Part shown: piece by piece, positions 30,852 through 42,656 of the stretch
How positions within the stretch are numbered: the stretch's first letter is position 1
Layout: the number at the start of each line of letters is the position of its first letter
Source of the DNA: Uranotaenia lowii
Taxonomy: Eukaryota > Arthropoda > Insecta > Diptera > Culicidae
DNA length: 64,000 nucleotides
Reading direction: 5' to 3'
NCBI RefSeq assembly: GCF_029784155.1
Contig: NC_073693.1
Span: forward strand, 231,437,621-231,501,620
Notes under the pieces: generated by a model
What the model was told of the DNA's origin: nothing
The model's database searches: none
Seen by the model: the letters and a program-made list of their open reading frames with translations, nothing else
Position numbers and translations under genes: made by a program

Positions 30852-33506
30852 GGGTAAATGTACCCGACCTTGGCACCTAAGGCATGGTTTACCCTTTTTT
30901 TCAACATTCCGACCTTCCTGTTGAATGCACCATAGAACATCCTTTGAAGAGTTTACTTGCTAACTAGCTTACAGTTCAACAAAAATATGTTTTCTCTATG
31001 GAACTCTCATTAATGTGAGCAAAATGCATGCAAAGTACTCACTGCGGTGCTCCAATTACTTGGCCGCCGTACCAATTGTTTGCCGTTTCGATGATCCGAT
31101 TCTTGGCCACCAGCAATGTGCAATAGATCTTTACCAACAATGCTCAATTGACAGTTAACAGAATCGTTGGCTATTCTGAATATAAGGCCACTGACAGAAT
31201 GACGTCAGCTGAGCGTAAAGTTCTATGCGATGATGGAACGCCGGGCATCACTCATACAACAAAAAGGCCTTTGAAAACATTGATGAAATTTGGTTGGAAG
31301 GGAAGCAAAATAGGCTTCCATTTCAAAAAGTCGGAAGTCCAAAATTCTGCAATTTTTTTTTAATTTTTAAAACTTTTAACTTTTTACTAATTCAAACAAA
31401 GTAACGATTATAAACACCTCAGGTTGTTTCAGAATATTTGTGTATGAACAAGAATCATCGGTTTATGAATGACAACCAAACCTTCATCAGGGGGACCGAT
31501 TTAGAAATGTATTATGTCCGCGAGTGGTCTGAACTTTCTCTTTTTTATGAACATTAAATCCCTTTAATGAAATCTAAACTAAGATATTATTTCAGATGGC
31601 ATGGGCTTATCTAGACTAGCCCAGGTTTTCAACGTAGAGTTTTAAAAAAAGTTGGTGTGGTCCAGCTGCCACAATATTGAGGTAAAATATCCGTATCTGG
31701 CCCCGATTGATTCACATTCCTCGAAATTTTTTAAAGAGATTTCACAGTTCATCATTTTTGCGAAGTTTTTCGAGACAATTTCATCAAAATAAAAATCAAA
31801 TACGACTTGAACGGGAGTAATACTGGAAGGTTTGAGCCGTGTCAAATAAACGAATTATTAAAAAACGACATGAACGTGGTTGTTGTGAAAGTGGTATTGT
31901 ATCGTTTAATTGAAATATCTTATTTTGAACTTTTCTCATTGATTAGATTTTTCCAAGTATTGGATAAATTGCTTAGATTTTCTCAATTTTTTTTTTGGAG
32001 AAATTCCTTACTTGAATGCTAACTGGAAAAATTCAGGAATGCTAAGCCTAACGACAGATTCATTTCCAATATTTCTATGGTTCTGTGCATCATGATGTGT
32101 TGTCATTTCAAAATCATTGTTTTAATTATTCCTTTTGAGTTTTTATAGACCATAAGTTGATAGTAAAATACCCTGAGAGACTTCCGATTGCGACACATAG
32201 GGTTATTTTCACTACCAAACAACTATCTTCATATTGTGGAGTTTGGCTTCCTAAAGTAAGAAATAAAAAATTCCTTGAATGGTATTTTAAAATTTTGCCC
32301 TTTTGAATTAGTTAGCTTAGATTAGAGCTATAGCAAGCAAGAGCCATCTTGAATGCCCGGGGCGTTGCGCAGTGGTTTGACACGCCAAATAGATGTTAGA
32401 ATGTAAACCTTGCTAAAACATTTTTTTTAATTCGACTTACATCTTATATTTTAAGGAATAATTGGAAAGGAAACGATATTTTCCTGAACTTCCAACTTCT
32501 GTTTCCAAGAAAAAAAATTAGAACAAAAATCCGAAAAATTAAATCTGAGTTTATGGTTCCCAAACAATAGAAAACGATTCCAAAACACCATCCATTAATT
32601 ATGTATTTTATATACTAAAGTCATAAATTGCCATCGATCTAACAGTTTTTAGATAAAAAAAAACATCTTAAGTCTTGCGAGTTGCTTAATTTCACTTAGT
32701 TTTTTTTTTAATTCCGAACCACTGTGTTTTGTAGGAGACCACGAGGCTTTTGCTCGGCAGACTGCAATGCAAATGCTGTTCGCACGCATACCAATGTATC
32801 TTCGATTCATGGTTCCCAAATAGCAATTTTGGCATTTTCAATGCTTGGATATGACTTTTAGTTAGTCGAATCACTTATGTCCTCCAACTTATTTCGAAGC
32901 TTAAGATGATAGAAACGGTCTTATCATATAACCCAATTAGTATTAAAACATTTGTGCGTAGTTTTAAATGAATTTTTAGGGAAAACATCAGCCCAAAAAA
33001 ATCTCTTCAATTAACATGTATTTTTTCCAGCTTCCAACACTGGTGGTGTATTTCGATTGAAGTTGCATGTCAAGAAAAGGAACAAAATTAGTTTTAAATT
33101 TTTATTCAAGACACAAAAAAATATTGATTCTATTGTCTTTTTAGTATTTTTTGATTTTTTGCCGAGTTTAACTGCAGGCATGAGTATTTATTGCAAATTT
33201 TTCTAACGAATGTCCGCGTTTGAAATCGCATGTGAATTTAACAGTTGCACTAGAAAGGTGAGTACATCTGATTTTCAAACGGTGATTTCCAACATAATTG
33301 CCTCGGATGCTGATCGAAAAAATTTATCTACTTTAATAAAGTAAAAACAATCAAAAAATTCGGTATGCACAGATCTGAAACAAATTATTCTCTTCGCAAT
33401 GAATATATATTCAAATTTTTTTTAGCTCAATTTGGACCTGAAAAACATGAAAAGATATGTTGGCATGCCAAGAAAAGGACCATGCCAAAATAGGGCTCAC
33501 TTACCC
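30852..33506. mobile_element. TA-flanked element nested in the hAT element
   Basis: The left end GGGTAAATGTACCC and the inverse of the right end, GGGTAAGTGAGCCC, both followed within a few bases by TTGGCA, are flanked by TA (30850-30851 and 33507-33508). It is 2655 bp, larger than most TA MITEs here, without a transposase frame. It carries an exon-like segment on the minus strand (31043-31142) and a GC-richer patch (31150-31300). Confidence 0.7.
31043..31142 (-). other. Exon-like segment inside the nested element
   Basis: On the minus strand an open 33-codon stretch, including VAKNRIIETANNWYGGQ, ends at CCGCA|GTGAGT, a strong 5' splice site. It starts after an AG with a weak pyrimidine tract. 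G+C is clearly higher than in the surrounding DNA, and the other two minus-strand frames contain stops. I do not recognise the protein. It could be a host exon captured by the transposon or chance. Confidence 0.3.
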
Positions 33507-34204
33507 TATCTCAACAGAATCCAGGCATTATTCTCAAACATACAACAGGAAAGTGAAAATAAATTTCTTGAAATTTAATGTTTTTATCGAACCACAGCAG
33601 CAGTGAATACATTGTATCTAAGGGTAAAAGAGAAAATTTTGTTTATCTTTAAATTTACTCTAACAAATCGTTTTTGAATGCAAAATCTAATAATTTTCCA
33701 AAAGGAATTTGAGTATTTATCTATTTGATTTATCAAATAATCTGAATAAACCCGGGTAAAATCTGAAAAATTTCAAATAATATCTGGCCATCCCGGTCAG
33801 ATTTCACTTTTCTCGAACTCTTTATGGATTTATGGACAAGCCTGGATATATGTAACAAATCTGGAATAAACAATAATCAAAGTATAAAGCTGTCTACAGT
33901 GAAATTTACACGCATACATATAAGATCTTTTACTGAAACCATAAGTTTTTGATGATTTTGTAACTTTTTCAGCATTACTTTTGGATATCTTAGAAATTAT
34001 CCAAAATCAGTTGAAAAATTTGACAAGTCGGATAGTGTATAAAATTTGAAAAATAAGTATTCGGCTATTCGGCTATTCGGCCTATTTGGCCGAATACTTG
34101 GCTCAACTATTCGGTGAGCCGAATATTCGGCTTAACGGTTTTTTGGCGGTATTCAGTGCCGAATATTCGGCCAACCGAATATTTGGTACATCTCTAGTTA
34201 TTAC

Positions 34205-34365
34205 AACTTTTTTTTTGCGAGAAATATCATTTTGTCAAATCTACTCCGCACATTTTTCTAGGACATTTGATATTTGTAAGGCATTCTTATTTCGAGATAT
34301 AGAGAAGAAATCAAGTATCCCCAGAGACCAAGTACCCTCAATCGATCTCATCTCTGCTTAAAATT
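34205..34365. other. Short spacer with a MITE-end-like word
   Basis: Contains ATCAAGTATCCCC near 34311, the inverse of the word at about 27098. A 91-codon frame (34086-34361) crosses the hAT end and is rejected as a gene. Confidence 0.35.
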
Positions 34366-35131
34366 TGAGGCTTTGGGGTACCATTGATCAGTATCTATTT
34401 TGACAGTTCCAACAAGTTTTATTGATCATAAAGGATACAAAATACCTTCTTGATTTCAGTGTTTCTTGATTCCGATTTCATAACGGTAAAAAACAACATT
34501 GTGATCCTTAATGTATTAAGGCCGCACAACAATTAAAATCGAACGATAAACAATGATGCTGCATAAATTAATAGGCCATTTTTTTTTTAACGTTATCTTC
34601 TCATAAAATTTTAACTAAAAAAAACTAAATTTTGCCTTCATTCAAGTCCCTAGGCCCGCGCACTATTCCCCTTTTATTTTTTACTTCAAACTTTAACATT
34701 TGATCGGGTTTCTAGCCTTTTGTCCCAGATGGCTTACTCTTGAAAAATGTCCCTATTTTTTTAATTTAAAAAAATTACCTCAAAGTTCAACAATAACTAC
34801 ACAAAAACTATACATTAACTTGGGAAAAAAGTTGAACTCTTACATAAATCAACCTGTTAGCTGCTTAGTTTTCATCAGGAAGAGTGATTGTTTGTGAGCA
34901 TTTCGAAAAAATAGATATTTTAAGATTTCGAAATTACATTTTTACTTTCATTTGAAATAAAAATCAAAAACAAACCAAGTTTTTTCCAATTTGAAACTCA
35001 ACTTATAGGTTTTTAAAAGTAGAAAAAAGTTTTGTGAAATTTTAACTTTAGACTTAGTTATTAATAATTATCTGGACAAATTTCATGTTGATCAACATTA
35101 CCCCGGTGATCAATGTTACCCCGTTTTACGG
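34366..35131. mobile_element. CCGTAAAACGGGGT MITE, copy 2
   Basis: The right end reads, inverted, CCGTAAAACGGGGTAACATT, followed by TA at 35132-35133. A second ATCAACATTACCCCGG lies just inside it. The body shares CATTGATCAG and TTGATCATAAAGGATACAAA with 15690-15760 and matches that copy to about 35090. The left end (GGGGTACCATTGATCAG) has lost its outer bases. Confidence 0.7.
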
Positions 35132-35133
35132 TA

Positions 35134-35619
35134 CTAATTTTATATTTTGAACTTCAAAGATATGCAACACATCAAAGAATGGTTCTCAGTATGTGTAGTA
35201 ATATATTCCAAGAGCTTTCTATTCTGTATCGAACGCTTTCAGTCTTCTCAACGGTTTTAATAAACCAGGTTAACACGTCTGAGTGCATCGAAAGTCTAAA
35301 TTTACTATCAATAATTCTTAAATAATTCACAAAAAAAACTAGCTCCTACAAGAGAACATTCACTAACATTTCAATCTTTGCCTTTGTTTGCTGCCAGTAG
35401 AGTAGCGCATGTCGATAAGCAGTAGATTTTTTTTTTATTTCGGGGGAAAACTGCTCCCCAAGTGCCAAAGTAAGCAAACATAGACGTTTCATGTGTGTAT
35501 TTTTTCCATCTGCATACTCCTGCATCTCAGATGTGTTGTACTGAATCTCGGGCTAGTCCATTCACTTGTGCTCTCTGATGTGCTCGGAATATTTCACATT
35601 TTTGCATGTTTCGATCTTG

Positions 35620-35650
<31 letters not shown>

Positions 35651-36900
35651 AGAGGTTTGAACTATTCTGATCTGCTGAAGTTGTTTCCCGGAATCCCAGA
35701 GATTGCATTCCTTCAATTTAGTTCATCGTCGTCGTCGAAGTCCTTGTTGGCATCACCTGGAGGAGGAAGTACCTAGTGAGTAAAATCTGTTCGTTCATAC
35801 GACGCAAAGTGTATGGAGAAAAAAAATACTAGAGCCATTCTTTTTCTATGAACCTCAGTAAAGGTATGTATGATGGTTCTAACAACGATAGAGAATGAAA
35901 AAAACCCAGAAGGTAAGGCAGGTATTGTGTAAAGAACGCAACTAAACAATACATGGTTGTTTACTGAATGAAAATACCTTCCCATCCCATTGGGCAATCT
36001 GCTTGCTGGATTGGAATCTGTAAAAACAACAAAAACACAAAAACATTCATTGAGAAATGATTTACTGCTGCCCTGATTTTAAGAAGATTAAATGCCGTTT
36101 AACAAGTGTACTTGAAACTCAATGGGTATTTTGACAGAGGAAAATTTCACAGATTTATAAACTGCATTTCTTAAAAATGTGTCATCCTATTTGAGAAACA
36201 TCATAACCAGATCATAAGCACGGTTATTATTTGAAAATTCAAGTTTAAAACGAAAAAAATATATGATAATATCATGTTCGATATTGGCCTTAAACACAGT
36301 TTTTAGTAATAAAAATCCATTTTTAATCATACCAGGTGGTACAAATACTAGTCCAGAAGTACCGAATTATACTTTCCCGTAGAAAAGCAATGGCGATTTC
36401 GTATTCTTTTTTTCAGATATATGGTGCTCCTTATTCCATTATTGTTTTGAAAATGTTATCAAAACTTGTTAAGCTTATTAGCACTTTCTGGATAAATTAT
36501 TATACAAAAATATCTCCTTCCAAAATACTTAAAAACTAGATCATTAGAAAGGTTAAAACAAAATTTTTTTTTTTTGCAAAAAGGTACTAAAAATTAAAAA
36601 AAAAAAACTAATTCATCTCCAAAAAGCATAAATCAACATAAATCCTTTTTCTTTTTTGTTAAATTATATTAAAGCGATTTTGGCTAATGCCAAATAAACT
36701 TTAACATATATCTATCGAATACTATTGTTTGTATCTTATTCTTATAAAAAAAAACTATGCTGAAAGAATCGGTGCCACTAAAGATTTTTGGGTCGATTGA
36801 AGAATAAATTATATTTTTTAATTATTTTTTTTTATTTTTTTACGTAAACTGAAGAAACAAGTGAAAGTGAAAATTTATTCGGACGGCATCCCTGATCCAC
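35134..36900. other. Unique DNA with a (TGC)n repeat; no gene recognised
   Basis: A GC-richer part, 35380-35790, holds a CTG/CAG trinucleotide run and GTCGTCGTCG, as is common near developmental or neuronal host genes. Short frames on either strand lack domains. From 35790 on it is AT-rich. Nothing supports an exon call. Confidence 0.35.
35623..35650. repeat. (TGC)9 microsatellite
   Basis: Nine uninterrupted TGC triplets. They would encode poly-Ala, poly-Cys or poly-Leu (+) or poly-Gln/Ser/Ala (-), but the surrounding frames are short. Confidence 0.95.
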
Positions 36901-36919
36901 ACTTTTTACAATTGTCCAA

Positions 36920-37415
36920 CAGAGGTGGCAGGAGGTTTTGTCCAAAATCAGGACACCACGATGAAAATAATCTGAAATTTTCAGGACACCAATAGATTAC
37001 ATAACAAAGGTGAAATACAGATACCGTAAATGCCTTAATATTTGCAACAACAGTGAGCATCTTCTTGGCTGGATTGCAGTTTATATAAAAGAAAACACTA
37101 TTTAAATGTCGTCTACCATCCGTCATTAAAATTTTATTGCATTCTATGTTTTCATAACTAAACCACAAATTCGGTACTTATTGAGACGATTTTTTTAAAA
37201 ATCGGGACTATTCAGAATATTTCAAAGACCAATTTTCGAAAATCAACTCAATTCGAGTGTTTTTTTTTTTTTTCAAATCAGGACGGACTTTCAAAAATCA
37301 GGACAGCTGTATTTATGGGATGAATTTACCCAAGAGGCTAAAATCCTAAATAAAACAACAAAGCATACAGAAAATTATAAGAAATCCTTAATAATCAGGA
37401 CACCTGGCACCTCTG
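36920..37415. mobile_element. hAT-like MITE with CAGAGGTG ends
   Basis: The left end CAGAGGTGGCAGG and the inverse of the right end, CAGAGGTGCCAGG, match except at one base. Inside, AAATCAGGACA(C/G)C is repeated four or five times in both orientations. The 8 flanking bases do not match, so the TSD is lost or the element is a recombinant. CAG-type ends and size suggest a hAT MITE. Confidence 0.6.
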
Positions 37416-37518
37416 AGAAAACTCCGAAAAAATTTACATTGTAAACTTCAATCTCTGTCACCAGATAGCGCTGTTCGTGTCTTATATTTTTTCGTTAAGC
37501 GGTGTATATCGGTGTCAG

Positions 37519-39490
37519 CAGGGCCGTAGGAAGAACCGACTCATGGGGGGGGGGGGGGGGCCTGACTGATTTTTACCAATGATTTTTTGCCCAACAAGGC
37601 ACGAAACAACAAATTATATTTGTAACTTTACAAAAATGATCCTTAGCTTAAGAATAAGCTTAATTTTTTAATGAAACCTTGAGAAACATAATATGGAGTT
37701 TGCTTTCATCGATGGTTAAAATTTTCGACTTTGTTTAAGGGTCTGGTAGACCAAAGTTATTTGATTTGAGCATAAAATAAGTTATGTATAGGGTAGCCTT
37801 CAATTTCTTTAAACAAAACTGCAATTTAAATAATTTTTAACAATACACCGAGAAAATATAGAATTTTGTGCAGATTTTCTAGGTGAAGATCAAGTACAAG
37901 TTTTTTTAACAGGAAATATTTTTCATAAAAAATGAATTTTCCTGTGGATGATTTGAAAAATATATGATTTGGTATATTTTGCATAAAACAAAACTTGAAA
38001 ATTTAACTCAAATTCCACATGTGATTTTCAGCTGAATTGTGTATAAGAACTAATTCGGATTAGAATTTTTGAAATCTGGAAATTGACAAACAAATTTTAG
38101 CGTTCATGTCCTCTCGAATTCCTCAAAAAATTATGTTGATTGAAAAACTTATTCACACTGAATTCTGAACCTAAACTCAAAAATTGAACTTTGAATCTGT
38201 TTCCGAATCTCTATACGGTTTCTGAAATGTACAAACAAGAATAATTTCGAATTCCAGATTAGAATTTTATGAGGCAAATTTCAGAGCCCTCATTCATGAA
38301 TTTATTACTTAAATTCGGTACTGCTGGTTTAGTCTTAATTCATTTTTTTCAATTATTTATTTTTAATCTGTATTGTGAATCTAATTGGAAGTATGAATAT
38401 CAAATGATGAATCTGAATCAAGTTTTTTTTTTCAATTTTAGATCGCCACTTAGAAGCTTAAAATGTTTAAATTTCGTGTTAGAATAAAGTTTAAGAACTT
38501 ATTTATTCTAAAACAAATTTTCTTTTTTTTTTCATATTCTTAAAACTTTTAAAAAACTTTTGAAAATGCATATGATTTTTGAAATTCATGATTCAAATGT
38601 GATATGAAATGCAAAACCGAATTCGAACCAGCATTTCAAAGCAGCTATTCATTCCTAATTTCTTAGGATTATTAGAACTGAAAATCAAGAATCCTAAATT
38701 TGATACAGAATCAGAAATACAAAAATATGTAGAAATACAATTGTGGTTATGGGTATGTGAATTCAGAACCTCTAAAATGAGTTTAATTAAAAATTTCAGA
38801 CTTATTACTATGATAAAGTTGCCAGATTGCCTTGTTTTGATCGAGTTTGCCCGGGTATTTAATATAAAATTTGGAAAAATTCTGGTCGGACACGGTTGCC
38901 CGGATTTCATTGGAAAAGCCCAGATTTTGCCCGGGTTTGATCAAATTCTTATTCTTAAATCAAACTTTAAATAATAAATTGTGTTGTAAATTGTTTCTTA
39001 TTTATGCGTCCAAAATTTTTGGAGCAGGATTCAAAAAAATAATCATGAAAGGTTTATTCAATTTTTTTCCTTGATTTTTGATGAGAAATTCCTAAGTTTT
39101 GACCAAAATCCCCCGGTGTAACCTAGATTTTGGTCGACAATTTTGAAATCAAATACCCGGATTTTGTCAGGTTTTTATGTTAAACAGTCCGGAGTCCGGA
39201 TTTGTCCGGCCCGGATATGTGCTGAAAAAAATCTGACAACCTTATTCTATGAACAAATGAGAAAATTTTGAAAAACTGTAGTAGAATTTCGAACTTGGAA
39301 TGGGTTTCTGAGGTTTTGGAATTAGTTTTCAGTCCAAATTGTTACTCTTGAATTCCTTTGCTCTATTACCATAATTTTCTTAAACTTTGAGTGTTGAGTA
39401 GTAGTAGTAGTAGCTTGTTTTTTTGGACCCTCATGGGGAGGGGTTTAACCCCCAAACCCCCCCCCCCCCTCCCCTGTTCCTACGGCCATG
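37519..39490. mobile_element. hAT non-autonomous element with GGCCGTAGGAA ends
   Basis: The left end CAGGGCCGTAGGAA and the inverse of the right end, CATGGCCGTAGGAAC, are flanked by a perfect 8-bp TSD, GGTGTCAG (37511-37518 and 39491-39498). Just inside are a 16-base G run (37545-37560) and, at the other end, a C-rich tract, so the subterminal parts are inverted as well. The AT-rich body has no transposase and contains a nested MITE (38814-39244) and a (TAG)n run near 39400. Confidence 0.92.
38814..39244. mobile_element. hAT MITE, TTGCCAGA family, copy 3
   Basis: The ends TAAAGTTGCCAGA and inverse TAAGGTTGTCAGA are flanked by TACTATGA (38806-38813) and TTCTATGA (39245-39252), an 8-bp TSD with one mismatch. 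The interior CCCGG words match the 10854 copy. It is nested in the 37519-39490 hAT element. The 121- and 105-codon frames across it are shadows. Confidence 0.82.
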
Positions 39491-39507
39491 GGTGTCAGTA
39501 TATCTGA

Positions 39508-40077
39508 TTCTCTGGGACCCAAAAGTTATTGAAAACAAAACAAGTGTCATTTTTGCAGCGGTCTAATAAACATTCTTTGGAGCCACCATGGCTCCAAGAA
39601 TTACAATTATTGCCATATGACACTCTTCGAAGCAGAATAGTTGAAGTAAAAAAAAACAATAATAAGAATGAATACGATTCTTTTAGTCTATCCTTTTCTT
39701 TTTTGTGGTTTGAAGTTCTTAGATCGCATTTTTTACTTAATAATGAATTTTTGAAAAAAAAATCTATATTTAAGCTTAACCCTAACTCGCTCTTGAGTGA
39801 CACTATTGAAAGTTTTGTGGCTTGTAACTTCACTCAGGTGAATCCAAATGAACCATTTTCTTCTGGAACCCTCAATAAAATCTTGAAATATTCAATTTTG
39901 CATCCGTACTTTTTCATGGACGCACCCACCCATGCCGAGACAAAAAAAACTCCTTTATCAGAACTGAAGTGTCAAATTGACACTCCAACACTTCATTTCA
40001 ACACTTCAACACTTCAGTTTTCCGTTATTAAAAGTCGAATACTCAAAAAAAAATTTCTTAGTATCCAAGAAAGCTGA
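39508..40077 (+). CDS. Hypothetical open frame with a 93-codon exon-like core
   Basis: One plus-strand frame stays open for 190 codons, the longest not explained by a mobile element. It has no ATG before about 39917, so it is not a simple gene. Within it, TTTTTGCAG|C at 39558/39559 resembles an acceptor and CACTCAG|GTGAAT at 39837/39838 a donor, bounding 279 bp, exactly 93 codons in phase. The encoded stretch includes EPPWLQELQLLPYDTLRS and LNPNSLLSDTIESF and is Leu/Phe/Ser-rich with no domain I recognise. The last ~40 codons run into the repeat copy at 39956. It may be a host exon, an old coding fragment or chance. Confidence 0.25.
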   Translation, partial: FSGTQKLLKTKQVSFLQRSNKHSLEPPWLQELQLLPYDTLRSRIVEVKKNNNKNEYDSFSLSFSFLWFEVLRSHFLLNNEFLKKKSIFKLNPNSLLSDTIESFVACNFTQVNPNEPFSSGTLNKILKYSILHPYFFMDAPTHAETKKTPLSELKCQIDTPTLHFNTSTLQFSVIKSRILKKKFLSIQES

Positions 40078-40260
40078 AGTTGGAAACTATATGTTCCGCA
40101 TAAGGATATATTTTTTTGAAATTTTTCAACATCATGACTGCAAAAAATGCTAAAAGTGGTATAAAAACCGTATTCTTTTCAAAATACGAAACACATAAAT
40201 TTTTACGAATTTTCGAAGGTAGTAGCTTTTCAAAGTTTGTGCCAATTTGCAATATTTCAA
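39956..40260. mobile_element. GGAGTGT..ACACTCC family, copy 2 (partial)
   Basis: It contains AGTGTCAAATTGACACTCC followed by repeated AACACTTC and then ACACTTCAGTTTTCCGTTAT, also present at about 23733-23752. The continuation TTAGTATCCAAGAAAGCTGA pairs with the inverted copy at about 43150-43180. Only one side of the element is present here. Confidence 0.6.
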
Positions 40261-41364
40261 TTTTTTTTCCGCAATCAATTTACATTCACCAGTAAGGGAT
40301 TTTTAAAACAAAGATCGTGACCATGCCGGTTCGAATAGTGAAATTTCACTTTGTCAGCTAAATTTCAGCTGATTTAAAGATTCGTTCAAAGTAATAAAAA
40401 AAATAAGTTTCCGATTCCATACGCCATAAATGGAAATTTAAGAAAAACTAAATATCTGTGGTTTTTTTCTCATGAAAACCATTGTATTCTTTTACTGAAA
40501 AATCAGCCAATATACATTAAATTGGGCGAATACATGATTTATTTAAAAAAAAGAAAATCAAGGAATATAACCAAAAATTACAACATTTTTTTTGTATAAT
40601 CCGCGATAAACACCCAATGAGAGATTTCCGAATTTCAACATGAAGGCAGATTTCATATTTTTGTGTTAATCAACGGGTTTTTTTTTTCATTTCTAATAAT
40701 ATGTGTAATAAAAACATTTCAAGTTTTAAGTTAGTTTTTCGCAGTGTAGCGAAAAGCGTTAAGCATAAATCGATAAACCTTAAATTAGGTCCTCAATATG
40801 TTCAATTTCTTTGATTTAGTACTCAAATTGTTTACCCTATCAGTGTCTTAAAAATTAATTTATCACTTTCGAAATTTCACTGGTCTGTAAAATCAAGGAC
40901 TTTTATCGTTTAAATATAAGCTCTCAATCTATCTGAAATCATATCAATCAAAAGTTGTTCAATACGACTTAAGCAAAACGAGAATCCCTTTAATTCATGG
41001 TGTTGTTTTTATTTAACACATAACAAAATAGAAATATCTCGGAAACGCGTGGATATTTTTGAGTGATGTATTTACAAAAACTGTTCTTAAGATAAAGAAA
41101 ATTTGCCAATGATATATTTATAACAAAATGTTTTAGTGTATGTGTAAGATATCTCACAAAGTATTCGTAAAAATTCAAAAATAATTTTTTTTAAATTTTT
41201 TTTAAGTTTTTTTTAGGAAAATCACTGTTATTTCTTCAAAATTACAAATTTAAAAAAATTTGTTTAATCTCAATCAATCACAAACACATTTTTACACCCA
41301 ACAATCATGGAAAAATTTGCAAAATCGTATTGAAATGAATTATGAATTTGAAAAATTAAAAGAC
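40261..41364. other. AT-rich DNA, nothing seen
   Basis: A/T-rich, with a few short frames and no defined repeat boundary. Confidence 0.45.
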
Positions 41365-42560
41365 GAGAAACTGTAGACACATTCCACGCGCTTGTACCGC
41401 TCAAAAGTGATTTTTATCCGTTCGCGTATCGAAAAATCTCAAAATTGTCTATAAATTTGATAATTCAAATCACACAAAACCAACGGAAAAAAGAGAAAAA
41501 AGTTTTTTTACACATGTTTTGGATGATTTTGAAAATCAGTTTTTTTTGTTGAAAAAAATGGTGTTTTTGACAATTTTTACAAAATCATTAATTTTAATAT
41601 ATGGATGATTTTTTTTAAAATATTTTAAGTATGTTCAGAAGCCAAAAAACAGGGCTTCATTTTGTAGAAAAAAGAATTTTTTATTATTATTATTATTTTT
41701 AAGTTTTATTCATCGAACATTTTGTTTATATCCAATGTAGTTGGTTTGAAAAGCGAACAAAAACAGTCGCAAATGAATGAATTCACGTCACAAGAAAAGG
41801 GAAATTTTTAATTATACGAGATAACTCTGACTTTTTTTGAAATAAAAAAATGAGATTTTCTTTGAAAATGATAAAACGATTCTAAAACTCTTAAATTTAT
41901 AGAAATCAGTTGGAATCAAGTTGAGTTACAACAGCGCGAATAAGTGAATTCACGTCACAAAATTTGATTTTTTGTTAAATTTTATATGAAAAACGTGCTC
42001 TGAAATCTGTTTTGACCCTCCAGATGGTCGGATTTTTACAAATCGAGCATAATTTAGTTGATTTTTTTTAATAAGACCATTATTTTCAAATAAAAATACA
42101 AAAAGATTGAAAAAAAAATTAAATTTTTTTTGGCGAATCTTTAAATGAAGACAATGGTAACTTTAACATATGATCACTCAATATGTTGCTATTCAAGTGC
42201 CAATCAAAATGTAATAATAATAATAATCAAATTGTGGGTAGTTGTTTTCTTTACAACTCATTTGAAGACACCAATAATCTATTTCCACAGAGAGAACAGG
42301 AAATCAAAGATGTATGTACTTTAGTCCAAAATGGTTAATTCTAGCGTGAATTCACGTCACAAAAGTAATTAATCACAACAAAAACAACTTAAATTTTAAA
42401 ATGACCAAATTATGTTCATTTTGAAGGAAATTCAATTGGCGACCGTTTGCTACAATTTTTTTCATTTTAAAGTAAATTGGTTGACTTCTAGAATGATAAC
42501 AGTGCAAAAAAGTCCGGAAAAGCGATTTTACGTCACGGTGGAATGTGTCTGTAGCTTCTC
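41365..42560. mobile_element. Inverted-repeat element with GACACATTCCAC ends and repeated CACGTCAC words
   Basis: The left CTGTAGACACATTCCAC and the inverse of the right, CTACAGACACATTCCAC, lie within matching GAGAA(A/G)C leads. The ~1.2-kb interior is extremely AT-rich except for GAATTCACGTCACAA, which occurs near 41778, 41946 and 42351, with a variant TTTTACGTCACGG at 42528 touching the right TIR. No TSD could be fixed, so the outer ends are approximate. Confidence 0.6.
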
Positions 42561-42656
42561 ATTTAATGGAAAGCTAGAAAATTTCATGTAGCAATCGTCA
42601 ACTGCTCCTGAGATATTGCTTAAAGAAAGAACAGTTGGATCATATAGACCTTAAAC

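Larger units (their letters stand above)
30317..34196. mobile_element. hAT element, 3.9 kb, with CGAATATTCGG subterminal repeats
   Basis: The ends TAGAGATGTA(T/C)C are inverted and flanked by a perfect 8-bp TSD, GTTATTAC (30309-30316 and 34197-34204). Both sides carry clusters of the palindromic word CCGAATATTCGG and variants (30345-30420; 34060-34180), candidate transposase-binding sites. AGAGATGTACCGAATATTCGG-like ends are ones I associate with animal hAT families. No transposase frame survives, and 2.7 kb of the interior is a second element (30852-33506). Confidence 0.92.

Noticed and set aside
34086..34361. 91-codon plus-strand frame
   Set aside because: It runs from the palindromic hAT subterminal repeats across the TIR into flanking DNA.
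38593..38974. 105- and 121-codon frames
   Set aside because: They cross the left end of the nested hAT MITE (38814) and show no domain.
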